Assembly: GCF_000003605.2 (NCBI RefSeq)
Contig: NW_003114957.1
Location: forward strand, 401,905-462,520
Reading direction: 5' to 3'
DNA: 60,616 nucleotides
Origin: Saccoglossus kowalevskii
Lineage: Eukaryota; Hemichordata; Enteropneusta; Harrimaniidae
Position 1 is the stretch's first letter. Each line of letters opens with the position of its first letter. The position numbers and the translations under genes are program-made. Positions 1 through 12,530 of this stretch are shown here, one piece after another. A model generated the notes under the pieces. That model saw only the letters and a list, made by a program, of their open reading frames with translations. It was not told where the DNA came from and searched no databases.

Positions 1-151
1 ACGTTACATAAAAAACACATCACATACGATGGGCTATGAAGGAAACTATTTTACCAGCTAGGCTGCGCCTTAGAATTTTCACCAATAAATAGTCAATTAC
101 AAATAGTCACGACAAATTAAAACAGACAAGACATTGCCGGGTGTTACTTAC

Positions 152-208
152 CTTGCTGACAAATGCCAGTGCCAGGAAAACAGCTATGCAATGTAGACTA
201 CTCATCAT
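152..208 (-). CDS. First coding exon (signal peptide) of a secreted or membrane protein; gene continues off the left edge
   Basis: Reading the minus strand from 208 gives 19 codons, MMSSLHCIAVFLALAFVSK, ending exactly at a strong splice donor (AAG|GTAAGT, intron starting at 151). A short polar start followed by a hydrophobic core (IAVFLALAFV) and a small residue near the end is the standard form of a cleaved signal peptide. The exon ends in phase 0. A TATA-like box lies about 50 bases upstream of the ATG, so the promoter, short leader and first exon sit together as in many secreted-protein genes. The remaining exons lie beyond position 1, so the family cannot be named. Seen: ORF, donor and TATA. 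Inferred: secretion and gene direction. Confidence 0.6.
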
Positions 209-255
209 GACTGCTTCGATTCACGACTGTTAACAATTGCTTACTACATGTCTAA

Positions 256-263
256 TATATATA
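256..263 (-). promoter_or_regulatory. TATA box of the signal-peptide gene
   Basis: The minus strand reads TATATATA here, followed about 50 bases later by the ATG at 208. A start site roughly 30 bases downstream of the box would fall near 228-233, giving a leader of 20-25 bases. The spacing is what a TATA-driven Pol II promoter needs. The AT-rich background makes chance matches possible. Confidence 0.4.
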
Positions 264-3200
264 CTTATCGTTGTAGTGGGCTATTAATATCCCACATATC
301 GATGTACAAAAATAAACAAGAAGTACAAAGAAGTCAAAATGTGTTGATCCGGTCACTTAGCAAATTGCTGGTACCTTCAGACACAAAAATAAAAAAGGGC
401 CACAACACAAAATAAAGTAAGGTGGCAGTAAGCATACACTGTTGACCAGTCTATATTATAACGGGCGTGTACGTTTATACAAAAGTTCCCTAACATTTCA
501 CACATTGAACGGAGCATTCCGAATTAGCGGTCATGACGCATGCGCAGTATTTTTTTTTAAACTAAACTTTTTTTCTTGTTTGCAAATACCATGTTATAAA
601 TATAAGATTTTTTTTAAAAAGTTTATTTTGCGTACAAAGAGAAAACGCTACAGGATTCTAGGTATACTGTCAGTTTGTGAGGCTATTTCTTTAACCATTT
701 ATGCTACCAGTCGTATTACATTGATTTGACTAGATATTGGTTAAAGTAAAACAACACAATTTCTAAGAGACATCATAGTAGTAATTTTAAGAAGATTCTC
801 AGAGACAATTCTAGAGACCACCTCCCACCTAATTCGCAATTTTTAAGGACAGTGTGACCCCAGTGGTAATATTTGTTGTGTATTTGAAATTAGAGAGCAG
901 TGAAAACCTTGTTCTGTACCTTGAAAATAGAAAAGATACATTTTTAGCACTACTGTTTATTCGAAAATTATTGTGAAATTGTCTTGTTGGGGAACGTCAA
1001 TACTAGACGACACAATTAACAAACAATTGTATGACATGACATGTACAAATCTCTCTTAATTTGATAACTAATTACGGGAATGAGGCTGTAAGTTTAAGAA
1101 AATATATGCATTTAGGTATCAATCCAAGTCCGTAATAAACGTTGTTTAATAATATTTACTGGTAAATATACATACAACTTGTGTTTTATAACGAAGCCTA
1201 TTGTAACGTTAGAATGATGCATTGCGGGTATAATATACTATTAACTGTGTTTCTATGCGTGCTCAATAAGAGTATCTAGGTGTATCTAGGTGTATCTAGG
1301 TTTCTAGGTGTCGCGTGTGGTAAATAATAAGATGTGTATGACAGGTGTGTGGGAAATTCATGTGTTAAAGTATTAAGTACTGGTACCGTGACTCAGAAAA
1401 AAAAACTATGTTGCTATTTTGAAAAACGGGTTCACGTGCAGGAAACATGCGACATGCGATGATATGATACTAACAAACTAATACAATTCAAATGAGAAAA
1501 TTAACGGTTATGGCACTTGATCGTACTCCTCGTTTCTTTTCCGTAATTTTGAAAATTGTGAAAAGGCTTAGCTAACTTTTGACCACATGGTACAGTTCTC
1601 GGAATCTCACAACAGAAATAAAGACCAAATGAACATTTATACGGGCGGGCATGGTTTTGACATGTTTTTTGGAAGACAGTAAGAATTGAATTTCACACAA
1701 TGGGGTCGTTGGTGTCTATAGTAAACATTCGTTGTAATTACTGTAATATAAATTGATAAAGTGATATAAATTAAGAGTTAGTTGGTTTATTGGTTAGTTG
1801 AAGAAATGTTTTTTATTTATTTATTGCCCAGACGTTGCCATAGAAAAATAAATGTCAGCCAGTTTCGCCAATTTACCAACATCTGGACAGGTTGTCGTTT
1901 TATTATTTTTGATCTAAATAATCTTCGTCATATTGGTTGTTTGGTTTATCGAGAAACTGAACGGTCTACAATGTGTAATGAACATTTTTCAACATATTTA
2001 TCATCACTTGTAGTAAGCAGTATTAGAAGTGGAATTATTTATGCGATATGTACTGGTAAAAAATTGAAAATGAAACACAAAACAGACATCGTTTGATGAT
2101 ATGAGACTGGTCATAGACAACTGGGTACTATTGCACTTGGCCGGCTTTTCTGGGACACTGAATCAAATATCTGATCTTGTTTATGTCCGTTATACCATAC
2201 AGATTTACTGGCATTTAATTTCACTATTTTGATGTTTTGAGCAATTCCAATGGCGTTCACGAACTTGACAGGCAAACGATGAGTTCTATCGTTATTCTAC
2301 AAAATTGGTTCCCAATGTATATTTATTGTATTTTTCATTATCAACCGTCATACCTTGTTCATTCCCGTTATTAACCTATTTGCCTCGCCTCTATGCCGTG
2401 TTTATAGCGCCACTCTTGTATTACGCAGCAAGTATGTGAGGATACAACTACAAAGTAAGGCTATAAAGCACTGAAACACTTCAACTGAACTATCAAAGTA
2501 AGGTTATGTCCCCATGAAAAATGCAATAATGAGTGCAACTTCCTCCTCAAGACCCAGAACTCAAACTCCCTTTCGTTAGATGATCCACGTCATGAACTAC
2601 AAAACAGCTAGCTATGCTAGCATGTGAGTGGTGAAGACATTCTGCAAGTGGCCCATGATTATGTATACGTATCCCAGTCGTTTTTTCCAGCTCGTTGCTC
2701 CGCTGTTTATCTTCACAAAACGGTCTCACAGCATATTTAAGTAGCAATGATCACTCCAGGTAGAGTGTTCGTGGCTATGGCCGTAAATGTGTTTGTTGAC
2801 CTGGAAAGGCTTGCAGGACACGTGTGACATGTCCGTAAAGTTGCAGGTATCGGCTATATGACCTTTATAATGTTAACATGCACACACGCTCGCACACCCA
2901 TACACGAACATGAATTAGTGTTTTTCACACACAAAAAAAGTAGAAAGTAAATTTCGGACTTTATAGAAAGAAATTATATCAAATTCAAGTTAGAAACTGA
3001 GAATATATGGTAACATTTATCGGCATATTTGAGTTAAACATTAACACTAAATATAGTTTACACGCAAAAGCACTTGTAAAAATAGAATATGTAAATAGCA
3101 TGCGAAAACAATTTCAACTTCAATATGCAACACAGAAAGAAAAATATTCATTAGAAAAGAAATTCCACGTTTGCGTATCTTGTAACTAGTGAACTAATTG

Positions 3201-4584
3201 TTGTCTTTCATTTGTGTTAATTTGCATATCGCGTCAACCATATTACGAAAGTTATTCTTTAACGTGTTCATAATGACATTGTTGTCTTTACATAGTAAAA
3301 AGGACATTCACTATATCTGAAGACAACTGGATTTGTAATTCGCCTGCTTTTTCTTCTTGTTTTTACTTATTTTTCATGACAAATTAATTTGGGTCAATTA
3401 TTATTTTTTATTATTTTCAGCTAGATGTTGTGGGGATGATTTCTAAAACATTGCCACGGTACATTGCCAAGCAGACCAGAATTGACATCGTTTGCCACAC
3501 CATTCTTCTCCCAGTAGTATTGTTTAAACTGTCAACGCCAAATATAACGTGCCGTCACCAACAGTCAACAAATGCTATCTTACTTGACTATGTCGTCTGG
3601 TTTTAGATACAGTCATGGACGCCACGTTCATGACGAGTTCCAAATTTAAATTATAATATTTCGTGATTAAAGTATGCACCAATACTAATTTATTACACAT
3701 CCATCTATTCGGTGTAAGGAAACTGGTTAACTGAAGTAAAGGCTAGAGAGTTCACGACATCTAACACGAAGTCTCTAGGTACCACTTGTCATGGATGCGA
3801 CATTTTATGTACCTAGTATTGGTTAAACATTATACGGGCTGTTCCGCTTCCGTCTAAAGGGAGGTTTACAAGCAACACGCCGAACAGCGCATCGGGAAAC
3901 TCGGCGACAGTAACGGCTGATAACTTCGGTGAGTGACAGGCGACTAGCTACCTGAAAACCGACATATTATTTTTTTCCAGGCGACGGTTTCTTGCCCAAT
4001 TTAGCGATGCGGATATGAAATACACACGGACCAACGATGAGACATCGTATAACTTGCTCAGTACGTTGCCTCATGATTTGCCTTAAAATATTGGTGCATA
4101 AACTACTTTAATATTGTGTTGACTTATTTAATCCATTGTTGCATTATAAAATTTGAATAAAACTAGTTTTAATATTTGCTATGGGGAATGCAGTGATCTG
4201 ATCACTTAACCAGTTTCAAATAATGTATACAGTTCCGTCTTGGCTTCAAATTGAACAATTATAGCTTCTCTGGTCGAATATGGGCACGAAATAAGAAAAT
4301 ACCGTACAATTGGAAGTGTTGTTATGTTTCGCCATGCGTCATACATTGCATCACAATACTTACTTACACATTGAACGTGGAAATTTGAAATCAGAATTAC
4401 GATAAACGTTTCATAAGATGAACATTTCTCCCGAGAAATAAGCCTAATAATTAGTTGTGTGTAAGGCGGTAGCAATAATAAATTCGAATAGATATATAGG
4501 AAATCTTACTAGCATATCAAAACTAAACAATTAAGTAATATAAGCGAACAAGAAAAGTTGAAGGATGCACTAAGACAAAACAGC
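264..4584. other. Gene-free, AT-rich stretch
   Basis: I see no convincing coding exon on either strand. Open frames here are short and have biased compositions. A small tandem repeat of the 10-mer tgtatctagg (about three copies plus a degenerate one) lies at 1271-1310. Nothing else is recognisable. Confidence 0.5.
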
Positions 4585-4680
4585 ATTTGAACGAAAAAGC
4601 GCTGCAACGAAAAGACAATGGCTGGGACAAAATGGCCTAGGAACGAATCGACACTCCTCTCAAATAAAACTACAACGAAA
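4585..4680. repeat. Degenerate short tandem repeat of ACGAAA/GGACAAAATGGC-type units
   Basis: The stretch is built from loosely repeated 13-16 base phrases such as gaacgaaaaagcgctg, caacgaaaagacaatgg, tgggacaaaatggc and ggaacgaatcgac. Each has an (A/G)ACGAA or GACAAA core followed by a G/C-containing spacer. The units are too diverged for a firm period. It may be an eroded minisatellite or the tail of an old mobile element. Confidence 0.3.
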
Positions 4681-5392
4681 CCCATATTATTGTCTAAACG
4701 TTTTCATACGGCCAGAATATATATCAATATTTTAAAAATACAAAAGAACATTCAATTATTGAAATATTTATATCAATTTAAAATGTAATAAAGAACATAA
4801 TAAATATTGTAAACGAATTGATTATTCAGTGCGTTTTAATTCTGTTATCTTCGCCGATGAATAACATTCACTAAATATAATCCACGTGAAAATTGTTTCT
4901 CTGGCAAATTTGTGAACTAAAAATTCAGTGACTGTATTCAAAACATCTAAATAGTAAAATCAACTGCTAGAGAAAATACATGGTTTCACTGTAATTACAC
5001 ATTGGTTTTGATATTAGACAAATGATTGTGATATACGAGAAAACAAATGCCTTTTTAGAAGGTGCATACATTATCACATTTCAATATTACAAATTAACGG
5101 CTACAAATGCCAGTTATTTTCCTATTTTAATACGCGTTTATATGACTTTTATCAATTTAACGTATAACGTCCATCATTGCATTTTGAAATTGAAATGAAT
5201 TGGTCAAATTCATTGACGCCCATACTAGTATATAGAATAAAGTAATGTATGAGGGCTATCGCGTGCAATGTGAATGTATCGGAAGTGGTCAATAACGTTT
5301 AATTGTGAATAAAAAGGTGCGAAATGGCGACTACAATGAAAACTGTTATCAGTGTTTACATTAAATATTCATTACATTAAACCGAGCAACAG

Positions 5393-7014
5393 TTACTTTA
5401 AAAAATGTGTTATGCTTGCCTGCCGTTGTTTCCTACTTTGGATTGTTTTACAACAATCAATAAGTCCCTTTAACTGCATCAACTTCAAACCATCAATGTC
5501 GTTACCAGTGGCCGATTCAAAAAACTCTAATGCAGTTTCTAGTCCTTTTATTGCGTCTGTTGAAGTTGGAGGAGGTTCCATGTTTTCCTTGTCTGTTTCC
5601 TCTTCATCGTCGGACGGTATTGGTGTTTCACAGCCACTGATCAGAGCTGCAATGCCCCCATCAGATAAAAGTTCAAACGTGGGAATATCGTTGTCAGCAG
5701 TAATCCAATCCATTAATGTATTCTCGGTATAGTCCGTGGCCAAACCATTTGAAGCGGCAGTGTCGATCAGCTGCGAAACAGATTCCTGTTCGGGGTTATT
5801 GACGACCTCGTCATTGGTGGACGGTTCTATGCTAAAAGCAGGTCCAAGTCCTTTCATCCAGCACTTCTCAATTGACTCCGATTTAACTTGTCTCCATGCC
5901 TTTGCAGTTATGTAACACGTGTCTTTGATCGTGTAGGATTTCAAGCCCGTGTTCAGTGATGAATACTCTGGATCCAGCAAAAGTTGCAACAGTAGTTCGC
6001 GGCGATAATTTGCTTTGAATGATCGGATAATGCCTTGATCCATTGGCTGAATTTTACTGGTTGTGTTTTTCGGCAAAAACAATGCTTTAATTTTCCCATC
6101 TCGTATTACTAGGGCATCTTCACGTGGGTGAGCTGGGCACTGATCTAAAAGCAGCAATGCTTTCGATTCAAGTCCGTGCGATGACAAGTGGCGACGTACA
6201 CTTGGGACGAAATGGTTAAAAAACCAGTCCTTGAACAAAAACTTGTCATCCACGCGTTTCCAGAAGCCATATACACAATCGGCAAATTGTCAGTGTTCAC
6301 ATGATGAAAACAGCGTGGTCGAAGACTTTTTCCAATCACAAGGGGTTTAAGTTTGTGACTGCCGGTCTTATTAGCAGTGAACATGACAGTAATCCGCTGT
6401 TTATTTTGTTTGTGTCCAACGTTCTGTGAGTTACTTGCCGATGCCTGCGTCTTGGATGGCAACATTTTCCAAAATAAACCTGCTTCGTCAGCATTATAAA
6501 TTTGTTCCTCTGAGTAACCACCAGCTTCGATAATTTCTTTCAATTTTCTTGGAAAGTTTCTTGCAGCCTCAATATCCGCTGATCTAGCCTCCCCTTGTAC
6601 AGAAATTTCATGGACAGCGTGTCTATTTTGCCAACGCCAGAACCACCCAGCGCTGGCCTCAAAGTCGAAGTCCTGTCCTCGCAATTGTTTAGCCAGGATG
6701 CGAGCCTTCTCCCGTATGATAGGACCAGACAGTGGCGTTCCTGCAGATCTTCCTTGAATAAACCATACATATACAGCTTTATCGATGTCTTCATTGGATG
6801 CCAGTTTAGCTCGTTTTCGTTTAAGTCCAGATTCCTGGTCCACATCGAAAATGAACTTTCTCAGCTTAGTTTCGTCTTTCACCCATCCGCGAATAGTGGA
6901 CTCACCTACGCCGAGGTCACGTGCAATCTTCGCCTTGGTTTCACCTTTCCTTACTCGGTCGATCGCTGCAAGTTTATCTCTCACGGAAACGCTTGTTAAC
7001 TTTCGTTTAGACAT
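5393..7014 (-). pseudogene. Tigger/pogo-type (CENP-B/jerky-like) transposase, broken by one frame shift
   Basis: Two overlapping minus-strand reading frames (7014 to about 6244, and about 6253 to 5393) form one transposase of roughly 540 residues, the usual size for Tigger elements. The first carries an N-terminal helix-turn-helix (about residues 18-50, with K-I-A-R-D-L-G-V-G-E-S-T-I-R-G-W), then a second CENP-B-type DNA-binding region containing F-W-R-W-Q-N-R-H, then the first catalytic Asp in Y-N-A-D-E-A-G-L-F-W (D176). The second frame carries the other two acidic residues, in L-L-L-D-Q-C-P-A-H-P and I-Q-P-M-D-Q-G, and a C-terminal tail ending S-I-T-H-F-L-K. The break lies just after A-W-M-T near 6244, in a motif where related transposases continue into L-F-x-x-W-F. 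It looks like a single-base loss, either real decay or an assembly error. Otherwise the frames are free of stops, so the copy is fairly young. Confidence 0.88.
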
Positions 7015-7365
7015 ACTGCTCAGTTGAAAACTTGAGATCAGAATGAAGCCAGTGGCTGTTTCAGTGAGTTTTTAAACATGTTCATCAAAGTAAACCCGAA
7101 AATGGTGTTTATTTCTGGACTGATAGCCGATCACACTTTCACACCTAGCCATTGTTTATGTTCACTCGTTGGCCGCGTACTCGCGGTGTGTACCGGGCAT
7201 ACCTTTGAAATACGGTGCTAATTGATGGCACTGTTTGTAATCATAGTCGGCATGCTTTTATCATTGCCGATTTTACAGCTGTTTAAAACTTCGCACATTT
7301 ATGAATAAAAACAAACAGACTCATGCACAAAGATGTACTATGATTTTGGGAGCCATGGTGATACC

Positions 7366-7420
7366 CGCGACTTAGCCGGGACCGCGAGTTAGCGAGGCGC
7401 GAGTTAGCGAGGGGCCACTG
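7366..7420 (-). repeat. Terminal repeat of the Tigger-like element with an internal 15-bp duplication
   Basis: Read inward from 7420 on the minus strand, the end begins CAGTGGCC. Two direct copies of cctcgctaactcgcg follow, then a diverged third (ccggctaagtcgcg). Iterated subterminal motifs of this kind are commonly transposase binding sites. Confidence 0.5.
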
Positions 7421-7422
7421 TA

Positions 7423-10400
7423 TTTAGATATTTCAAGAAAACATGTTTCAAAATCCGGTTATAGAACGGAAGTACAACTAACCAGTCATGAGCTGTGCAT
7501 TATCGTCGTGTGGCCGACAGTATTTTCGCTGAGCGACCTCACTATGCCTTGCTTTGTTCCGTCACTTACGTTCAGAGTAACCGCACAACATTTAATTTGG
7601 ACATTACAAACAGGAAATTGCTAGTGTGATTCTAATATAATATGATAATTTAGTGCTACCAGGGTCACAGTATCGCAAATGAATTGTTTTAAAGATCTGC
7701 CTGAAGTTCTGTCATCTTTGCGAGGTTCTTGAGCACTTCCGAGTCGATCGCTTGAATACTTTCTATTCTGCTTGTTTAGTTATTTGTTTCATAAATGACT
7801 AGCAATGAATGCTCATAGAATTATTAGAGATTTACGACCTATCCTTCCTCCTAGCAATGTTTTGATTACTAGTATTCTTGTAGTTTAAGATGTACTTGAT
7901 TATTCTGGCTGCTGCTCCAACTGTATGTATAACTTATCTATTTCTGTTCCATCAGGCGCCCTCTATCGTCAGCAATTATCTTTTTTCTGCGTGAAATCCA
8001 ACGTCGTTCATATGAAATATGTTGTACAAGAATTTGATAGGGAATTTCCAACTTCTCGAGAGATCTCTCTTCACAAATTTAGAATCTTGTGACAAAGATA
8101 TTTTCTGCTATTCTTGGCGAGCGAGAGTAATTACTGGCGATATTTCCAATTTCTCATCGTGATCTGTGCTCAAAAACGTCTTAATGTCGTGTCACATGTG
8201 CATAGGGCTCGCACAACTTGACGAATGAATGAATTGATAGCGGTCGGTTGAAGAAGTTTTTTAAAAAACAGTTAAATGCAAGCTCGTAAATTCGTTATTA
8301 TGTGTCGTTCTTAGTCATTGTTTTGTGTTTCAATAAAGTACTAGTTACGACCATGGGCAATGTGTATTGCGTTTGAATGAATTGCGTGATGCGGGTAGAG
8401 CGTGCGATAAATATCAAGAATAGAACAATAATATGTGCACTTACGCAGTTCATTTGACAGTGGCTTTTTACATATTAAATGTATTGCAGGTAGAGTATCC
8501 TAATTACATACATCTGTACTACCAGTAATCTAAAATTTAACGTTTCGAATAATAAAACATTTTTTCAAACAAATAAAAAAATAATGTTAGATTTGTAAAA
8601 AGAAAAAATATACCAGTCCACTTTTTGTAAACAAAATTTTGCAATCGTGGCTCACTGTTTAAAATTAATTTTTATAAACAAATTATCACTCTGTGATACA
8701 AGTATGTACTTTACCTCGAAAAACACTATCTTATGACGCGCTCATTTGACGATTCACGCGTGATCTACAGGGCACTAAAATATTAGGACAAAAAATAGGT
8801 TTTGCTTTTATCGTCGCGCGTCTCATTTTGAAACCTTTGCCTCACGCATTTTTTGCAATTTTGCATGTTTTTGTTGTTCCAAATCAACTTTCAATGCATG
8901 TATTTGAAACTTACAATATATATCTTGTTGTTGTGTTGTTGTGTTTAATATTAATAATAAAAATAATAAAACCGTGTCACCGCATCACTTTTCAATTTTT
9001 TTATTTTTGCCTTGCTAACGCAGATCATTGTAATCAATATTGAACATTCACTTGCTTAGAATGGTCATTGTTCTTTTGAATAATTTTAATATGACTGTCT
9101 GTGTGTATTCTGTTTGCACTTCGACCATTGCATGTATTCTGTTTATTTAGTTGAAGTAATTCATTGTGCATTGATGAATAGTTATTGAACGTGGTACATT
9201 ATCTCTAGAACTATTTGGAAGATAATGACAGATATATCGTCTATTTATAACCCCACCCCTTCTAGCGCCCTCTGCCATCATCCATAATCATATTTCATGA
9301 ATGAAGTGTAATGCTCCCTGTATTGTTTTATTTATTCTTGTAAAGCAATAGTACTTGCATGTTTGGGGTATTTGGAAATGTTGTCTATGTTATTTCCAGC
9401 TGTTCAAATAATTCTTAACGACGACAAAGTTTGTGCCACCTCGTTCAGTATTTGGTACACCATTACCTTTCTGAATAACATATTCAGCGTAGTTTGCTTG
9501 TAGTATTGTTATGAGATATGTTATGTTTGAAAAATAATTGACGATATTTCCGCAAGAAGGAAGTTAAGGACGTGACAAAAGACGTTTTTCTGTATTTTTA
9601 TAGCAAGGGGTAATTTATACTAATTCTGACTGAATTCTGAATTCAAAACGTCATTGTCGCCAACACATTCCTGGAAAGAGTCACACGTGACGAATGTTTA
9701 AATGTTGATAGCGGCCATTATTTTAGCTGTGTCATGATAAAAGCAATCAGTCGCACGCGAATTCCCCCATAATGTATTCATGAGGGAGGCTTCCATTATG
9801 AATCAGTGCTGGTGATCAGTATCGGACCATAATAGAGAGCCTCCAGTACTGGACCAGAATTATTGTACTTGATTGAATGATTTGATTGATTGTTCAGATC
9901 AGGGGACAAGCGTGCAAAAGAATCATGTGCTGGAGATCTGTCCTGGACAATTATGGAGTGCAAAGATTATGGTTTAGTGCTGGACACGTATTATAATTAT
10001 GCATTTACTTTCCAATCTTATGAATGAGGCATACAAACGAACCTTGAAATTATGGGGATTCGTTATGGATTGTCAAGAAACCGAATCTATATTTTCCTGT
10101 CTCGATATGTTGATCCTAGTGATATGAAATAAAACTTACAAGATGGACAACACATCGAAGCGACTTGCAAAACAAACATCATGTCAGCTGTGTTTAATGA
10201 CAGAGAAATAATATATAATAATTATAGAATAAAGCAATTACACAATGTAACACACAATCCCGCGATGATATAACTAATAATCAGAAGAGCAAACTAAGGA
10301 TGGTTCACGAAATGTAGAAGAGTAACAAATTCTATACCTTGTCAAGGCGTACAGAAGTGTTTCCTGTGTTGCCATTGCCAATTAACACAGCATGGTCGAC

Positions 10401-11569
10401 AACGTTTTTTGTTTTTTTTGTTTTTTGTAAACAACAGTATAACACCCAAATATAATAAAAATAAGTGCAATATTGAATTATCAAGTTTTCACCATCGTTT
10501 TAAAGCATTACATATGTAAAACATTAATCCAAAACAATCCCCGGTTTAAGTGGCAATAGCTGAGACATTATGGTTTTTTATATATAGAGGTGATTAAATC
10601 TCATCAAAATATTACTTTAAAAACAATTGCATAGACAGAAATAACACTACACAAGGCTGTACCACAACCAATGCGATGATAAAACTAACGGTCAAGGTGT
10701 CACCATTATATTGTTGAAAGGTCGCCAGAAAGATGCACACTCTGGGGACCTGGACGCAAAACAGCGGTCATCTTTTTTTGCTTGAAAGTGATTTAATGTA
10801 CAACGTCGGTATGTGCCGCATATAATATGATTTTAGTATCCTCATTTTGCAGACGGCCGGTACAAATTGACACAGGAAAAAATTATTAAAATTAAAAATC
10901 GCAGAAAAAAATTAGAGGGGTGAGAATACGTATATGTTATTGAAAATTGACGTTACTCTTGTACTATGTGTATGTTGATAGTGATTTCAAAATACCAAAC
11001 AACAAAAATGCAGAAAAAATATAACTAAACTGTTGAACAACTGGTGTACAGTTATTATGTGCGATAGCATGTATTTCGTAATATTAATATTCATAAATAG
11101 CGTATAATGTACGAAATATCAAATAAATGTGTGCCATTCTGTGAGCCGGATTTTACTATTAAGTGTCCTGTCGCGTTGTGCTATTTAATCTCATATGAGT
11201 CGGCTCTTTACTGAACAGGTATGACATGAAAGCAATGACCATACTAGTTCAGGAATTCAGTGTTTTTTTTAATATATTTATCTACTGAATATGTAATGCA
11301 CATTACAAAAAATGTAACGTACATTTCAATAATACCTTCTGATTTTATATGATTTCAGAAAAAGAACGATACACTGCTAATTATGCAGCCATTTATTGTT
11401 ATACCACACGGACGACTGAAAATGAAAACATTGAAGTGGCGCATGAAACCACTAGCAGCGGCATTATGGGTGAAACAAGACAATGAATTTGTAACGTGAC
11501 AGTTCATAAAATAATTGACCAAGAAATAATAATGCAAACAATACTTATGTCGCTAATTGATCTTCAAAA
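7423..11569. other. Gene-free AT-rich stretch
   Basis: No supportable exon. Poly-T/poly-A runs (for example near 10405-10430) and scattered simple sequence occur. Two copies of a gcgccctct motif lie at 7956-7964 and 9265-9273. A loosely repetitive stretch around 9800-10000 has recurrent gtgctgga/gaccataat phrases, but I could not define a period. Confidence 0.45.
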
Positions 11570-12530
11570 TGTGTAGTGTAGAAACAAAAACAATTAAAAG
11601 AAATATTGTAGCCACAATAAAAATTAGAAGAATCAGTGTAGACCCAATGCAAATAGAAAAATTATTGTACACACAATAAAAAAATCAGTGTAGACATAAT
11701 AAGAATTTGAAGAATCAGTGTAGACACAATATGAATTACAAGAATGATTGTAGACACAATAAGACTTAGCGTAGACACAATAAGAATTACGAGAATGATT
11801 GTAGACACAATAAGAATTAGTGTAGACACAATAAGAATTACGAGATTGATTGTAGACACAATAAGAATTAGTGTAGACACAATAAGAATTATGAGAATGA
11901 TTGTAGACACAATAAGACTTAGCGTAGACACAATAAGAATTACGAGAATGATTGTAGACACAATAAGAATTAGTGTAGACACAATAAGAATTACGAGATT
12001 GATTGTAGACACAATAAGAATTAGTGTAGACACAATAAGAATTATGAGAATGATTGTAGACACAATAAGACTTAGTGTAGACACAATAAGAATTACGAGA
12101 ATGATTGTAGACACAATAAGAATTAGTGTAGACACAATAAGAATTACGAGATTGATTGTAGACACAATAAGAATTAGTGTAGACACAATAAGAATTACGA
12201 GAATGATTGTAGACACAATAAGAATTAGTGTAGACACAATAAGAATTATGAGAATGATTGTAGACACAATAAGACTTAGTGTAGACACAATAAGAATTAC
12301 GAGAATGATTGTAGACACAATAAGAATTAGTGTAGACACAATAAGAATTACGAGATTGATTGTAGACACAATAAGAATTAGTGTAGACACAATAAGAATT
12401 ACGAGAATGATTGTAGACACAATAAGAATTAGTGTAGACACAATAAGAATTACGAGAATGATTGTAGACACAATAAGAATTAGTGTAGACACACTAAGAA
12501 TTAAAAGAATCAGTGTAGACACAATAAACA
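11570..12530. repeat. Minisatellite, 51-bp unit with three-unit higher-order repeat
   Basis: The array is made of the core gtagacacaataagaatt followed alternately by a short spacer (agt or agc) and a longer one (acgagaatgatt or variants). The basic period is therefore 21+30 = 51 bp. Fifteen regular units run from 11744 to 12508; degenerate copies extend left to about 11570 and right to about 12530. Variant letters recur in a fixed order: a unit with cttag, then one with cgagattg, then one with atgagaatg, giving a 153-bp higher-order unit. The last two cycles carry extra units. Because 51 is a multiple of three and the unit has no stop in one frame on each strand, long artificial open frames exist on both strands. 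These are not genes. Confidence 0.93.

Larger units (their letters stand above)
5393..7420 (-). mobile_element. Tigger-like DNA transposon relic, one terminal inverted repeat visible
   Basis: The element reads on the minus strand. Its transposase-start end is at 7420, where the terminus CAGTGGCCCC abuts a TA dinucleotide (7421-7422). A CAG terminus beside TA is the signature of Tc1/mariner/pogo insertion. I could not find the partner terminus anywhere between 4500 and 5393, so the transposase-end side seems deleted or strongly diverged. With one end missing and a frame break, it should be immobile. The left boundary given is only the end of the transposase frame. Confidence 0.65.

Noticed and set aside
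5352-7027. Plus-strand frames across the Tigger transposase
   Set aside because: Antisense shadows of the minus-strand transposase, which has clear family motifs.
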